Shown: positions 46,468-57,600 of the stretch, in pieces
Layout of the letters: every line of letters begins with the position of its first letter
Numbering within the stretch: the stretch's first letter is position 1
Source of the DNA: Dama dama
Taxonomy: Eukaryota > Chordata > Mammalia > Artiodactyla > Cervidae
Direction: 5' to 3'
Assembly (NCBI RefSeq): GCF_033118175.1
Contig: NC_083714.1
Location: 11,780,001-11,844,000 of the forward strand
DNA: 64,000 bases
Notes under the pieces: generated by a model
Database searches by the model: none
Seen by the model: the letters and a program-made list of their open reading frames with translations, nothing else
What the model was told of the DNA's origin: nothing
Program-made: the position numbers and the translations under genes

Positions 46468-46642
46468 ATATTAATAACAACGGCAAACATGAATGAGCCT
46501 TTACTATATGCAAGGCATGGTGCTAAGGGCTTTACTACCATTTTCTATTTATTCCTCATAGCAAGCCCATGAGGTAGCCTTGCTTTACAGCTCTCAGAGA
46601 GATGGAATTAATTTTCCAAGGTTACACAGCTGGCAAGTGGAA
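46468..46642 (-). repeat. MIR
   Basis: 'aatgagcctttactatatgc', 'aggcatggtgctaagggctt' and 'tccaaggttacacagctggc' form a reverse MIR. Confidence 0.88.
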
Positions 46643-46649
46643 GAGAACA

Positions 46650-47235
46650 ACAGAAATTTATTTTCTCACAATTCTGGAAACTAGGAGTCTGAAATCAAGG
46701 TGTTGGCAGGGTTGTTTTCTTCTGAGAACTCTCTCCTTGCCTTGTAGATGGTCATCTTCTTCTTGTGTCTTCACATGTTCATCCCTCTGTACGTGTCTAT
46801 GTCCGAATGTCCTCCTTTTATAAGGACAGTCATATTGAATTAAGGCTCACCATAATGACTGATGCTGAAGCTCCAATAATTTGGTCACTTGATGCAAAGA
46901 ACTAACTCATTGGAAAAGACCCTGATGCTGGGAAAGATTGGAGGCAAAAGGAGAAGGGGGCAACAGAGGATGAGATGGTTAGATAGCATCACCAACTCAA
47001 TGAACATGAGACTGAGCAAACTCTGGGAAATAGTGAAGGACAGGGGAGACTGGTGTGCTGCAGTATTTGGGGTTGCAAAGGGTCAGACATGACTTAGCAA
47101 TGAGACAACAGCAACGGCAATAAATAATGACCTTGTTTTAACTTAATTACCTCTTTAAAGATCTCATCTCCAAATATAGTCACATTTTGTGGTATAGACA
47201 GGATTTCAACATCACCACAACAGATCCCAATTAAA
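46650..47235 (-). repeat. ERVL-MaLR solo-LTR relic, split by BovB
   Basis: Reverse MaLR-type LTR: 'acaacagaaatttattttct', 'atcaaggtgttggcagggtt', 'cttttataaggacagtcata' on the left, then 'tgttttaacttaattacctc', 'ctccaaatatagtcacattt' on the right. A BovB 3' end at 46860-47123 interrupts it. Only LTR sequence is seen, with no internal retroviral genes. The family is ancient and inactive. Confidence 0.75.
46860..47123 (+). mobile_element. BovB LINE 3' fragment with 8-bp TSD
   Basis: 3' end of BovB (gatgctgaagctccaataat, ggaaaagaccctgatgctgg, tagcatcaccaactcaatga, gttgcaaagggtcagacatg). Flanks ataatgac at 46852-46859 and 47124-47131. 5'-truncated and non-coding. Confidence 0.92.
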
Positions 47236-47277
47236 AGGATTCAGATTAAGTAGGTCTGGAGTGGGGACCAGGTATCT

Positions 47278-47326
47278 ATAATTTTAAAAGGTGATACTTA
47301 TAATTTTAAAAGGGTGATACTTATAG
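47278..47326. repeat. Short tandem duplication
   Basis: Two copies of a roughly 23-bp unit (ataattttaaaaggtgatac and ataattttaaaagggtgata) lie side by side and differ by one G. Confidence 0.8.
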
Positions 47327-47344
47327 ATAGCCAGGTTTGGGTTC

Positions 47345-47415
47345 CCAGCCACAAAATTTCTTAGCACAGTGCTTGGACATGGTAGATACTCAATAAAAAC
47401 TTGTTGATTGATTAT
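47345..47415 (+). repeat. L2/MIR 3'-end fragment
   Basis: 'cttagcacagtgcttggaca' followed by 'atactcaataaaaacttgtt' is the common 3' end. Confidence 0.65.
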
Positions 47416-47515
47416 GCAAGAGGAAATAAAATACGACGATGAGCAACTGGGGGAAATTTTAAACTGCCCTCAGCGATCTTCAGGTTGAAGTTAGACGATT
47501 AGAGAAATAATACGT

Positions 47516-47728
47516 TTTGGTGCTCAGTCACCCAGTCATGTCCAACCCTTTCACAGCCCCATGGACTGTATCCCTCCAGGCTCCTCTGTCCATGGAATTC
47601 TCCAGGCAGGAGTGGGTTGCCATTTCCTGCTCCAGGGGTTCTTCCCAACCCAAGGATCAAACCCGTGTCTCTTATGTCTCCTACATTGGCAGGCGGGTTC
47701 TTTACCACTAGCACCACCTGGAAAGCCT
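47516..47728 (-). mobile_element. Bov-tA SINE
   Basis: Reverse Bov-tA (tgctcagtcacccagtcatg ... tttaccactagcaccacctg) with a small deletion at the cagtattc motif. Confidence 0.93.
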
Positions 47729-47820
47729 AATCTTCCCCATAGAGCTCAAAACATGGTAATAATTATAATAATTTTAAAAATAGTAGCAGTTGTAATTAAT
47801 AGTAGTAGTAGTATACTCCT

Positions 47821-47850
47821 TAACGTCTGAGCCACCAGGGAAGTCCCACT
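47821..47850 (-). mobile_element. Bov-tA head fragment
   Basis: Only the tRNA-like head of a reverse copy, 'ctgagccaccagggaagtcc', remains. Confidence 0.65.
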
Positions 47851-47911
47851 TCACTTCTAGTAGCAGTAGTATAAGGCCCAGAATGTAAGAATTTATTTTA
47901 TAGATCTTCTT

Positions 47912-48118
47912 AGTGCTCAGGGCTCAGTCATGTCTGATTCTTTGTGGCCCCATAGACTGTAACCTACCAGGCTCCTCTGTCCATGGAATTCTCCATGCAA
48001 GAATACTGGCGTGGGTAGCCTTGCCCTCCTCCAGGGGATCTTCCTGACCCAGGAATTGAACCCACGAGACATATAGGTTCAAAGCGGATTCTTTGCCACT
48101 GAGCCACCTGGAAGCCAC
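47912..48118 (-). mobile_element. Bov-tA SINE with 10-bp TSD
   Basis: Reverse Bov-tA (gtgctcagggctcagtcatg ... cactgagccacctggaagcc) between exact agatcttctt copies at 47902-47911 and 48119-48128. Confidence 0.95.
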
Positions 48119-48419
48119 AGATCTTCTTTAAATACTGATTTATTTTACTACAGTTTGGTTTTCCATCCTTCTATCACAACTAGGATTTACTCTATTTAGA
48201 ATTGACACATTTTTCTCTTGATTAAATTTGAAATATATATCCCCTCTGGAAGGATTCCAACTAAGCTGGTGACAGGGGTTACTTCTAAGGAGGAGGTGGG
48301 ATTAGGTGTGAGGGAAAGGCGTGAAGGAGAGGGACTTTCTAGCTTTATCGTTTGCCAAAAATCAGTATGCTTTACTAATATAAATTCAAGATTTTTTTTA
48401 ATATAAAAGCAATACAAGG

Positions 48420-48695
48420 ACTTTCCTGGTGGCTCAGTGGATAAAAATCCGTCCGCCAATGCAGGGGACACAGGTTTGATCCCTGGTCTGGGAAGATTCC
48501 ACATGCCATGGACCAACTAAGCCCGTGAGCCACAACTACTGAACCTGCTTGCCCTAGAGCCCATGCCTTGCAGTAAGAGAAGTCACCACAATGAGAAGCC
48601 TGTGCACTACAATGAAGAGTAGCCCCCACTCGACACAACTAGAAAAAGCCCATGCAAAGCAACAAAGACCTAGTACAGCCCAAAAAAAAAGAAAA
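48420..48695 (+). mobile_element. CHR-2-type SINE
   Basis: The tRNA-like head 'ctttcctggtggctcagtgg' is followed by a body unlike BovA: 'gattccacatgccatggacc', 'aagcccgtgagccacaacta', 'agtcaccacaatgagaagcc', 'aagagtagcccccactcgac', then an A-rich tail. Flanks agcaatacaagg and agtaatacaagg (ending 48419 and 48707) are a near-perfect TSD. It is the only clear CHR-2 copy in the window. Confidence 0.9.
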
Positions 48696-48840
48696 AGTAA
48701 TACAAGGTTATTTTAGAAAATTGCTATTGCAGGATGGTATGAAGAAGCCTCAACATTCACCCACAATTTAGCCAGCCAAGAGCAACTTTTATCTCAACCT
48801 CTATCTTTATAGAACTGTTTCATGGTGGTCATGTATTATT

Positions 48841-48966
48841 GTAATGCAGGAGACCTGGATTTGATCCCTGGGTCGGGAAGATCCCCTGGAGAAGGAAATG
48901 GCAACCCACTCCAGTATTCTTGCCTGGAGAGTTCCACGGACAGAGGAGCCTGGCAAGCTATAGTCC
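48841..48966 (+). mobile_element. Bov-tA SINE fragment
   Basis: Lacks the head; runs from 'taatgcaggagacctggatt' to 'gcctggcaagctatagtccg' and then breaks into a (GT)n tract. Confidence 0.9.
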
Positions 48967-48980
48967 GTGTGTGTGTGTGT
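48967..48980. repeat. (GT)n tract
   Basis: Short GT repeat separating two SINE fragments of opposite orientation. Confidence 0.8.
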
Positions 48981-49046
48981 GCTAATTCACTTCAGTCGTG
49001 TCTGACTCTGCGATGCTATGGACCATAACCCACCTGGGAAACCCAG
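48981..49046 (-). mobile_element. Internally deleted BovA/Bov-tA fragment
   Basis: 'cacttcagtcgtgtctgact' is joined almost directly to 'cccacctgggaaacccag', so the middle of a reverse SINE is deleted. Confidence 0.75.
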
Positions 49047-49325
49047 TAAAGGGATAATCTCTGGTTTTCTGATCAGTAAAGCCCCTGAAGACAGCTGATC
49101 GAAGTCAATCAAAAGCTTTTCTCCTCTTTCTTGGGCACTTATACTGTCTGGATCAGAGGGTATATAGGCCACAAGTATGGTCGCCAGTCCAATCCCATCT
49201 TCCCACAAGAGCCAGGTCTTCCTTCCTCACTAGCAGTTGATGATCAGTTTCCACCCCCCACCCACCCTCAGTTTCACTAGCTAGTGCAACTCTTAGTGTT
49301 CTTGCAGAACTTCATGGGTATTGTA

Positions 49326-49542
49326 CCTCAGGGCTTCCCTGGTGGCTCAGATGGTAAACAATCTCCCTGCAATGCAGGAGACTCGGGTTCGATCCCTGGG
49401 TTAGGAAGATACCCTGGAGGAGAGCATGGCTACCCATGCCAGTATTCTTGCCTGGAGAATTCCATGGACAGAGGAGCCTGGTAGGCTACAGTCTATGGGG
49501 TTGCAAAGAGTTGGACACGACTGAGTGACTAACACTTTCATT
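49326..49542 (+). mobile_element. Bov-tA SINE with 15-bp TSD
   Basis: Full forward copy (gggcttccctggtggctcag ... gactgagtgactaacacttt). Flanks ttcatgggtattgta (49311-49325) and ttcatggatattgta (49543-49557) match at 14 of 15 bases. Confidence 0.95.
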
Positions 49543-49557
49543 TTCATGGATATTGTA

Positions 49558-50071
49558 ATAGGCATTTGTAAATGGTGGGCATCAGACATTGCTAGCTTGC
49601 TGCCCTATTAACCGAGAGTTCCCCTGTTTATTATATAATCAATATTCTTACTAAACACTTCAATGAGAAGGCACACAAGTCGTTTGCTTTTTCCATGGTT
49701 CTTTGTTATTAGCTTTCCACCCCTCTCCATCCTGGGGATCCTGTTTTCACTAGTCCTTTCATTTAACCCAATACAGTAGTCTTCTCCCTCTTCATAAGGA
49801 AAAACTGTGTGGTACTTTCCTGAAGCTTTGATCTCCTCTTGAAAGAAGGAGGTAAGGGCAGAAGGAAGCCAACTGAACCTGGAAGCTGGCTGTCAGGGTG
49901 TGGGGGTGAGGAAGATGGGGTGCCAGGATGATGTTTTCTGTCTTCTTCTCTGAACTGAGAATCCAGGCAAATTACAGACATCAAGGCAAAGGAGGGTAAC
50001 CACCTTGCAGAGATAACTTGTAAGGCTTCTATATTGTTTGTAGATCCCAAGCTACTGATTAGGGGCCCCTA
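49558..50071. other. Unique sequence, nothing recognised
   Basis: No repeat or exon recognised. Confidence 0.4.
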
Positions 50072-51590
50072 ACTCAAGTGGGCCTTAGAAAGCATCACTA
50101 TGAACAAAGCTAGTGGATGTGATGGAATTCCAGTTGAGCTATTTCAAATCCTGAAAGATGATGCTGTGAAAGTGCTGCACTCAATATGCCAGCAATTTGG
50201 AAAACTCAGCAGTGGCCACAGAACTGTAAAGGTCAGTTTTCATTCCAATCCGAAAGAAAGTCAATCCCAAAGAATGCTCAAACTACCACACAATTGCACT
50301 CATCTCACATGCTAGTAAAGTAATGCTCAAAATTCTCCAAGCCAGGCTTCAGCAATACGTGAACCGAGAACTTCCAGATGTTCAAGCTGGCTTTAGAAAA
50401 GGCAGAGGAACCAGAGATCAAATTGCCAAAATCTGCTGGGTCATCGAAAAAGCAAGAGAGTTCCAGAAAAACATCTATTTCTGCTTTATTGACTATGCCA
50501 AAGTCTTCGACTGTGTGGATCATAATAAACTATGGGAAATTCTGAAAGAGATGGGAATACCAGACCACCTGACCTGCCTCTTGAGAAACCTAAATGCAAG
50601 TCAGGAAGCAACAGTTAGAACTGGACATGGAACAACAGACTGGTTCCAAATAGGAAAAGGAGTATGTCAAGGCTGTGTATTGTCACCCTGCTTATTTAAC
50701 TTATATGCAGATTACATCATGAGAAACGCTGGGCTGGAAGAAGCACAAGCTGGAATCAAGATTGCCGGGAGAAATATCAATAACCTCAGATATGCAGATG
50801 TCACCACCCTTATGGCAGAGAGTGAAGAGGAACTAAAAAGCCTCTTGATGAAAGTGAAAGAGGAGAGTGAAAAAGTTGGCTTAAAGCTCAACATTCAGAA
50901 AACTAAGATCATGGCATCTGGTCCCATCACCTCATGGGAAATAGATGGGGAGACAGCGGAAACAGTGTCAGACTTTATTTTGGGGGGGGCTCCAAAATCA
51001 CTGCAGGTGGTGACTGCAGCCATGAAATTAAAAGACGCTTACTCCTTGGAAGGAAAGTTATGACCAACCTAGATAGCATATTAAAAAGCAGAGACAGTAC
51101 TTTGCCAACAAAGATCTGTCTGGTCAAGGCTATGGTTTTTCCAGTAGTCATGTATGGATGTGAGAGTTGGACTGTGAAGAAAGCTGAGCACCGAAAAATG
51201 GATGCTTTTGAACTGTGGTGTTGGAGAAGACTCTTGAGAGTCCCTTGGACTGCAGGGAGATCCAACCAGTCCATTCTAAAGGAGATCAGTCCTGGGTGTT
51301 CATTGGAAGGACTGATGCTGAAGCTGAAACTCCAGTACTTTGGCCACCTCATGGGAAGAGGTGACTCATTGGAAAAGACCCTGATGAAGGGAGGGATTGG
51401 GGGCAGGAGGAGAAGGGGATGACAGAGGATGAGATGGCTGGATGGCATCACCGACTCAATGGGCATGAGTTTGAGTAAGCTCCGGGAGTTGGTGATGGCC
51501 AGGGAGGCCTGGTGTGCTGCGATTCATGGGGTCGCAAAGAGTCAGACACAACTGAGTGACTGAACTGAACTGAACTGAGCTGAACTTAAT
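50072..51590 (+). mobile_element. BovB (RTE) LINE, 5'-truncated, 1.5 kb
   Basis: Begins within the BovB ORF (aagtgggccttagaaagcat) and runs to the (ACTGA)n 3' terminus (actgaactgaactgagctga). It includes most of the reverse-transcriptase domain and the C-terminal region. The RTE lineage is known to have entered ruminants horizontally from squamates. This copy is the source type for the fragments at 3712, 46860 and 63930. Confidence 0.96.
50102..51571 (+). pseudogene. BovB reverse-transcriptase ORF, decayed
   Basis: RT motifs are visible in order in the frame 50323-51063: QAGFRKGRGTRDQ (about residue 21), FIDYAKVFDCVDH (about 56), VCQGCVLSPCLFNLY (about 113) and YADV at residues 157-160 (50791-50802). 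The family motif is YADD, so the second catalytic aspartate is replaced by valine. A G run at 50982-50989 coincides with a frameshift; the downstream frame 50934-51422 carries the C-terminal part (e.g. VMYGCESWTVKKAEHRKMDA). A TGA at 51420-51422 ends that frame before the usual C-terminus. Not capable of activity. Confidence 0.92.
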
Positions 51591-52214
51591 ATAGTAGAAA
51601 AATGGTTTGTCTTGTTGTTGTTGTTGTCTGTTAATATCCTTCCCAAGGTGAATCTCCCTTCCTGCACTAGCTTTTTAAATCTTGATGCTGTGCACTCAGA
51701 TTGATCTATTTACCCTACTTTTCACTCCTTGGAGCATTCTCATTTACCTTTCAGCCACCTCTGGAATTCTGGACTCAGTTTATCTAGCCCTTTGTCACTG
51801 CTCTATATGTTGATATTCAGGAAGCCTCCAACTTGTACACAGGCTAGGATCTCAAAGTTCACTCTGAAGTCAATTGTTTGGAAGGTGACATGCATTTTTT
51901 CCATAGGAGAAAAATATTGTTATAAATGCTAGTTATATTTCCAGATCAGACCATAAAAGACTTTTTTAAACATTAATGTGCTAGAACTGTGGGCCATTTG
52001 TGATGAAAAAGTAGAAAATCTCCCTAATTCAGCAAAAACAGGAAAATAATCCAAAGGAGTAAGAAATTCTTTAGTGTGACTGCTGTCTGGCACTGGAATC
52101 AAGGAGGTTGAACTAGATGAGGAAAATGGAGAATTCACTCCATTTTGGAGGCTCTCAAGGGGACTTTTGGGGACTTGGAAAGGCTACACTAGTTCTTTAT
52201 TATTTCTAACTTCA
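51591..52214. other. Unique sequence with a short (GTT)n
   Basis: A 'cttgttgttgttgttgtctg' tract lies at 51610-51630. Otherwise nothing recognised. Confidence 0.4.
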
Positions 52215-52695
52215 CTTCAAAACTGATGGCTTTCAGTAATAATGACTGCTATGTATTGAGCATCTACTGTGTGACAGACCTTGTGGTAGACAGTTTCCAT
52301 ATTTCTCTTCATTTCACCCTCACAACAGCGTGCGTGGGTGCTAAGTCACTTCAGTCATGTCTGACTCTTTGCCACCCTATGGATTGTAGCCCACCAGGCC
52401 TCTCTGTCCATGGGATTCTCCAGGCAAGAATACTGAAGTGGATTGCCATGCCCTCCTCCAGGGGGTCTTCCAGACCCGAGGACCGAATCCAAATCTCTAC
52501 ATCTCCTGCTTTGACAGGCAGTTTCTTTACCACTAGCGCCACCCCTAGGTGGCCCCCTCACAACAGCACTATGGGGCAAATGCTTTATTTTACAGATTAG
52601 GGAACTGAAGCTCAGAAAGATCCATAAGCTTGATGAAGGTCATTCACACAGTATAATGGGAAACCGAGTCAGTGGTTTCCCACCCCACAAACTCA
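52215..52695 (-). repeat. MIR split by a SINE
   Basis: The left part (actgctatgtattgagcatc, tactgtgtgacagacc, catttcaccctcacaacagc) and right part (ttttacagattagggaactg, ggtcattcacacagtataat) form one reverse MIR interrupted at 52330-52554. Confidence 0.85.
52330..52554 (-). mobile_element. Bov-tA SINE with 13-bp TSD, inside MIR
   Basis: Reverse Bov-tA (tgctaagtcacttcagtcat ... accactagcgccacccctag), flanked by exact ccctcacaacagc at 52317-52329 and 52555-52567. The duplicated site is MIR sequence. Confidence 0.96.
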
Positions 52696-52894
52696 TGCTT
52701 TACAATATGTTACCTGGTCACTCTTCTCTTTTCCTTATCTGGGTATATCATGAGCACTAAGGCTACCAGCCATAGAGTTGCTTGTTAGCTTACAATGTAA
52801 ACAAGGATCAGAGAAATCAAGAGAGGTGGAAGGAGGGAGAAAAGGAAGGTGGAAGGGAGAGAGTTTTGCTAGGCAAAAGTTCACCTAAGAAACC

Positions 52895-53045
52895 AGTGCT
52901 TCTCACTGTACTGTGCATACAAATCACCTGACACTTGTTAAAATGATTATTCACCAGGTCTGGGTTGGGGCCTGAGCTCCTGCATTCCTAACAAGCTCCC
53001 AGGTGATGATGCTACCCTTGGTCCATGGGCAACACTATAAATTGC
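52895..53045 (+). repeat. MER5A-like hAT element
   Basis: 'ccagtgcttctcactgtact', 'gtgcatacaaatcacctgac', 'ggtctgggttggggcctgag' and 'aacaagctcccaggtgatga' follow the MER5A consensus, with its paired internal inverted parts. Confidence 0.8.
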
Positions 53046-53879
53046 AAGGCCACACAGAGCCAATGATAAGCAAGCAAACATATTAAGCATCATTAATTCC
53101 TTGTTACTAATTTAATTGAGATCAGCTTCTATACCAAACAGTCACTTATTATTCTCTTTTCTCCTGTAGGCTGTCATAGGTCATTGTCTCTGCTTTGGAT
53201 CTGCCTATCTGTTTCAACTTATACTCAACTGCTTTTTAAAATACAAGTGTTAAAGACATATGAGCATCTTCTAATACTTGGAGCCCTAAGCAGCCTCAAT
53301 CAAGCATTACTTTCTTTTGGCCCAAGCCATATCTCTGGCCATGAGGTCCAGACCTCAACAGCTACTCTCAGCTTTCTCTCTCCTGCTAGGAACAGTCTTA
53401 TAAGGGTGAGGCATGTAACACTGCTGTCCCAGCTCTTTCTAATTTCCTTCCTCAGAGCTAGTGCGTTCATCTGGAGCAGGAAACAGCATGGCTTTTCGAA
53501 GAGTCCAAATCTTTATTTCTTCTGCATAGTTGAAATAATACCAAGCATTAATTTAAGGCAGCCATTGAAAAAGTTCTTTGCAGAGTACTCCTGCTAATTC
53601 CAAAAGACTAATAAAATTTGTTTCCTGGAAAATTATTTGATTTGTCTTGCCACCTTCTCTCCCCCCTCCCCTTAGGATTTGATTGTGATAATTTTGAGCC
53701 ATTCTTCAAGTTTTTCTTCTATTTTTAGATGCTCTGACTCATTCTTCCCCAATAGCAAGAGGCAGGGAGGGCCTTCTATTCCAGCCAAGCTCTACTTTAT
53801 AAAGTAGGAAATAGTCTCTCACAATGTCTACAAATCAACTTGATGATCTGTGGCCTGAAATAACTCCACTGCTTTTCCA
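53046..53879. other. Unique sequence, nothing recognised
   Basis: The open frame at 53184-53597 lacks a recognisable domain. Confidence 0.4.
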
Positions 53880-54295
53880 TCTTCTCTCTCCCACTGTGGC
53901 CTTTCTGACTCCCTTCTCAGGTAGGTATTCATCCAGTCTTCACTTGAACATACTAGGTAGGTTCACATTTCATCACTGGATAAAAGAAAAACCATGCATA
54001 AAAAATATTTGCAGTCTTCTCCTTGTAACTTCTATCCATTAATCTTACTTTGACCATAGGGAGCAGAAATAACCCTTCAAATGTATCATGACGCTAGCCA
54101 TATCCTCCTGTAAAGGTTAACTGTCTCTTTGCTAGACTAAATATGCCCAGTTGCTAATCAACTCACTATAGTTTGTAAATGCTCATGTTAAAATAAGGCA
54201 CCTAGGCGTGGGTGTACTGCTCCATGTGTGGTTTGAACTGAGCTTAGTACATTAGGACTGTTCCTTCTTGTGATCTTCTAATGGGATTTTACTAT
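53880..54295 (+). repeat. L3/CR1 LINE 3' region, cut by L1
   Basis: 'cctgtaaaggttaactgtct', 'gctagactaaatatgcccag', 'actgctccatgtgtggtttg' and 'tgagcttagtacattaggac' follow the CR1/L3 3' UTR. The match stops where the full-length L1 begins. Confidence 0.7.
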
Positions 54296-54307
54296 TGTGT
54301 TGGCTTT

Positions 54308-54662
54308 TTTTTTCATTTATTTTTATTAGTTGGAGGCTAAATACTTTACAATATTGTAGTGGTTTTTGTCATACATTGACATGAATCAGCCATGGATTTA
54401 CATGTATTCCCCATCCCGATCCCCCCTCCCACCTCCTTCTCTACCCCATCCCTCTGGGTCTTCCCAGTGCACCAGGCCCGAGCACTTGTCTCATGCACCC
54501 AACCTGGGCTGGTGATCTGTTTCACCATAGATAATATACATGTTTTGATGCTGTTCTCTCGAAACATCCCACCCTCGCCTTCTCCCACAGAGTCCAAAAG
54601 TCTGTTCTGTACATCTGTGTCTCTTTTTCTGTTTTGCATATAGGGTTATCATTACGATCTTT
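54308..54662 (-). other. L1 3' UTR
   Basis: Non-coding 3' end between the ORF2 stop and the tail. It matches the 23535-24146 copy. Confidence 0.88.
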
Positions 54663-57600
54663 CTAAATTCCATATATATGTGTTAGTATACTGTAATGGT
54701 CTTTATCTTTCTGGCTTACTTCACTCTGTATAATGGCCTCCAGTTTCATCCATCTCATTAGAACTGATACAAATGAATTCTTTTTAATGGCTGAGTAATA
54801 TTCCATGGTGTATATGTACCACAGCTTCCTTATCCATTTGTCTGCTGATGGGCATCTAGGTTGCTTCCATGTCCTGGCTATTATAAACAGTGCTGCGATG
54901 AACATTGGGGTGCACGTGTCTCTTTCAGATCTGGTTTCCTCGGTGTGTATGCCCAGAAGTGGTATTGCTGGGTCATATGGCAGTTCTATTTCCAGTTTTT
55001 TAAGAAATCTCCACACTGTTCTCCATAGCGGCTGTACTAGTTTGCATTCCCACCAACAGTGTAAGAGGGTTCCCTTTTCTCCACACCCTCTCCAGCATTT
55101 ATTGCTTGTAGACTTTTGGATAGCAGCCATCCTGACTGGCGTGTAATGGTACCTCATTGTGGTTTTGATTTGCATTTCTCTGATAATGAGTGATGTGGAG
55201 CATCTTTTCATGTGTTTGTTAGCCATCTGTATGTCTTCTTTGGAGAAATGTCTGCTTAGTTCTTTGGCCCATTTTTTGATTGGGTCATTTATTTTTCTGG
55301 AATTGAGCTGTAGGAGTTGATGCATATTTTTGAGATTAATCCTTTGTCTGTTGCTTCATTTGCTATTATTTTCTCCCATTCTGAAGGCTGTCTTTTCACC
55401 TTGCTTATAGTTTCCTTTGTTATGCAAAAGCTTTTAAGTTTCATTAGGTCCCATTTGTTTAGTTTTGCTTTTATTTCCAATATTCTGGGAGGTGGGTCAT
55501 AGAGGATCCTGCTGTGATTCATGTCGGAGAGGGTTTTGCCTATGCTCTCCTCTAGGAGTTTGATAGTTTCTGGTCTTACATTTAGATCTTTAATCCATTT
55601 TGAGTCTATTTTTGTGTATGGTGTTAGAAAGTGTTCTAGTTTCATTCTTTTACAAGTGGTTGACCAGTTTTCCCAGCACCACTTGTTAAAGAGGTTGTCT
55701 TTTTTCCATTGTATATCCTTGCCTCCTTTGTCGAAGATAAGGTGTCCATAGGTTCGTGGATTTATCTCTGGGCTTTCTATTCTGTTCCATTGATCTATAT
55801 TTCTGTCTTTGTGCCAGTAGCATACTGTCTTGATGACTGTGGCTTTGTAGTAGAGTCTGAAGTCAGGCAGGTTGATTCCTCCAGTTCCATTCTTCTTTCT
55901 CAAGATTACTTTGGCTATTCGAGGTTTTTTGTATTTCCATACAAATTGTGAAATTATTTGTTCTAGAGCTGTGAAAAATACCATTGGTAGCTTGATAGGG
56001 GTTGCATTGAATCTATAGATTGCTTTAGGTAGTATAGCCATTTTGACAATATTGATTTTTCCAATCCATGAACGTGGTATGTTTCTCCATCTGTTTGTGT
56101 CCTCTTTGATTTCTTTCATCAGTGTTTTATAGTTTTCTATGTATAGGTCTTTTGTTTCTTTAAGTAGATATACTCCTAAGTATTTTATTCTTTTTGTTGC
56201 AATGGTGAATGGTATTGTTTCCTTAATTTCTCTTTCTGTTTTCTCATTGTTAGTGTATAGGAATGCAAGTGATTTCTGTGTGTTAATTTTATATCCTGCA
56301 ACTTTACTATATTCATTGATTAGCTCTAGTAATTTTCTGGTAGAGTCGTTAAGGTTTTCTATGTAGAGGATCATGTCATCGGCAAACAGTCAGAGTTTCA
56401 CTTCTTCTTTTCCTATCTGGATTCCTTTTACTTCATTTTCTGCTCTGATTGCTGTGGCCAACACTTCCAAAACTAGGTTGAATAGTAGTGGTGATAGCAG
56501 GCACCCTTGTCTTGTTCCTGATTTCAGGGGAAATGCTTTCAATTTTTCACCATTGAGGGTAATGCTTGCTGTGGGTTTGTCATATATATCTTTTATCATG
56601 TTGAGGTATGTTCCTTCTATTCCTGCTTTCTGGAGAGTTTTAATCATAAATGGGTGTTGAATTTTGTCAAAGTCTTTCTCTGCATCTATTGAGATAATCA
56701 TATGGTTTTTATCTTTCAATTTGTTAATGTGGTGTATTACATTGATTGATTTGCAGATATTAAAGAATCCTTGCATTCCTGGGATAAAGCCCACTTGGTC
56801 ATGGTGTATGATCTTTTTAATATGTTGCTGGATTCTGTTTGCTAGAATCTTGTTAAGGATTTTTGCATCTATGTTCATCAGTGATATTGGCCTGTAGTTT
56901 TCTTTTTTTGTGGCATCCTTGTCTGGTTTTGGTATTAGCATGATGGTGGCCTCATAGAATGAGTTTGGAAGTTTAGCTTCTTCTGCAATTTTCTGGAAGA
57001 GTTTGAGTAAGATAGGTGTTAGCTCTTCTCTAAATTTTTGGTAGAATTCATCTGTGAAGTCATCTAGTCCTGGGCTTTTGTTTGCTGGAAGATTTCTGAT
57101 TACAGTTTCGATTTCCTTGCTTGTGATGGCTCTGTTAAGATCTTCTATTTCTTTCTGGTTCAGTTTTGGAAAGTTATGCTTTTCTAAGAATTTGTCCATT
57201 TCTTCCAAGTTGTCCATTTTATTGGCATAGAGCTGCTGGTAGTAGTCTCTTATCATCCTTTATATTTCAGTGTTTTCTGTTGTGATCTCTCCATTTTCAT
57301 TTCTAATTTTGTTAATTTGGTTCTTCTCCCTTTGTTTCTTAATGAGTCTTGCTAATGGTTTGTCAATTTTGTTTATTTTTTCAAAAAACCAGCTTTTAGC
57401 TTTGTTGATTTTTGCTATGGTCTCTTTAGTTTCTTTTGCATTTATTTCTGCCCTAATTTTTAAGATTTCTTTCCTTCTACTAACCCTGGGGTTCTTCATT
57501 TCTTCCTTCTCTAGTTGCTTTAGGTGTAGAGTTAGGTTATTTATTTGACTTTTTTCTTGTTTCTTGAGGTAAGCCTGTAATGCTATGAACCTTCCCCTTA

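Noticed and set aside
46650..47235. Possible endogenous retrovirus with genes
   Set aside because: Only ancient MaLR LTR sequence is seen. No gag, pol or env-like frame is present nearby.
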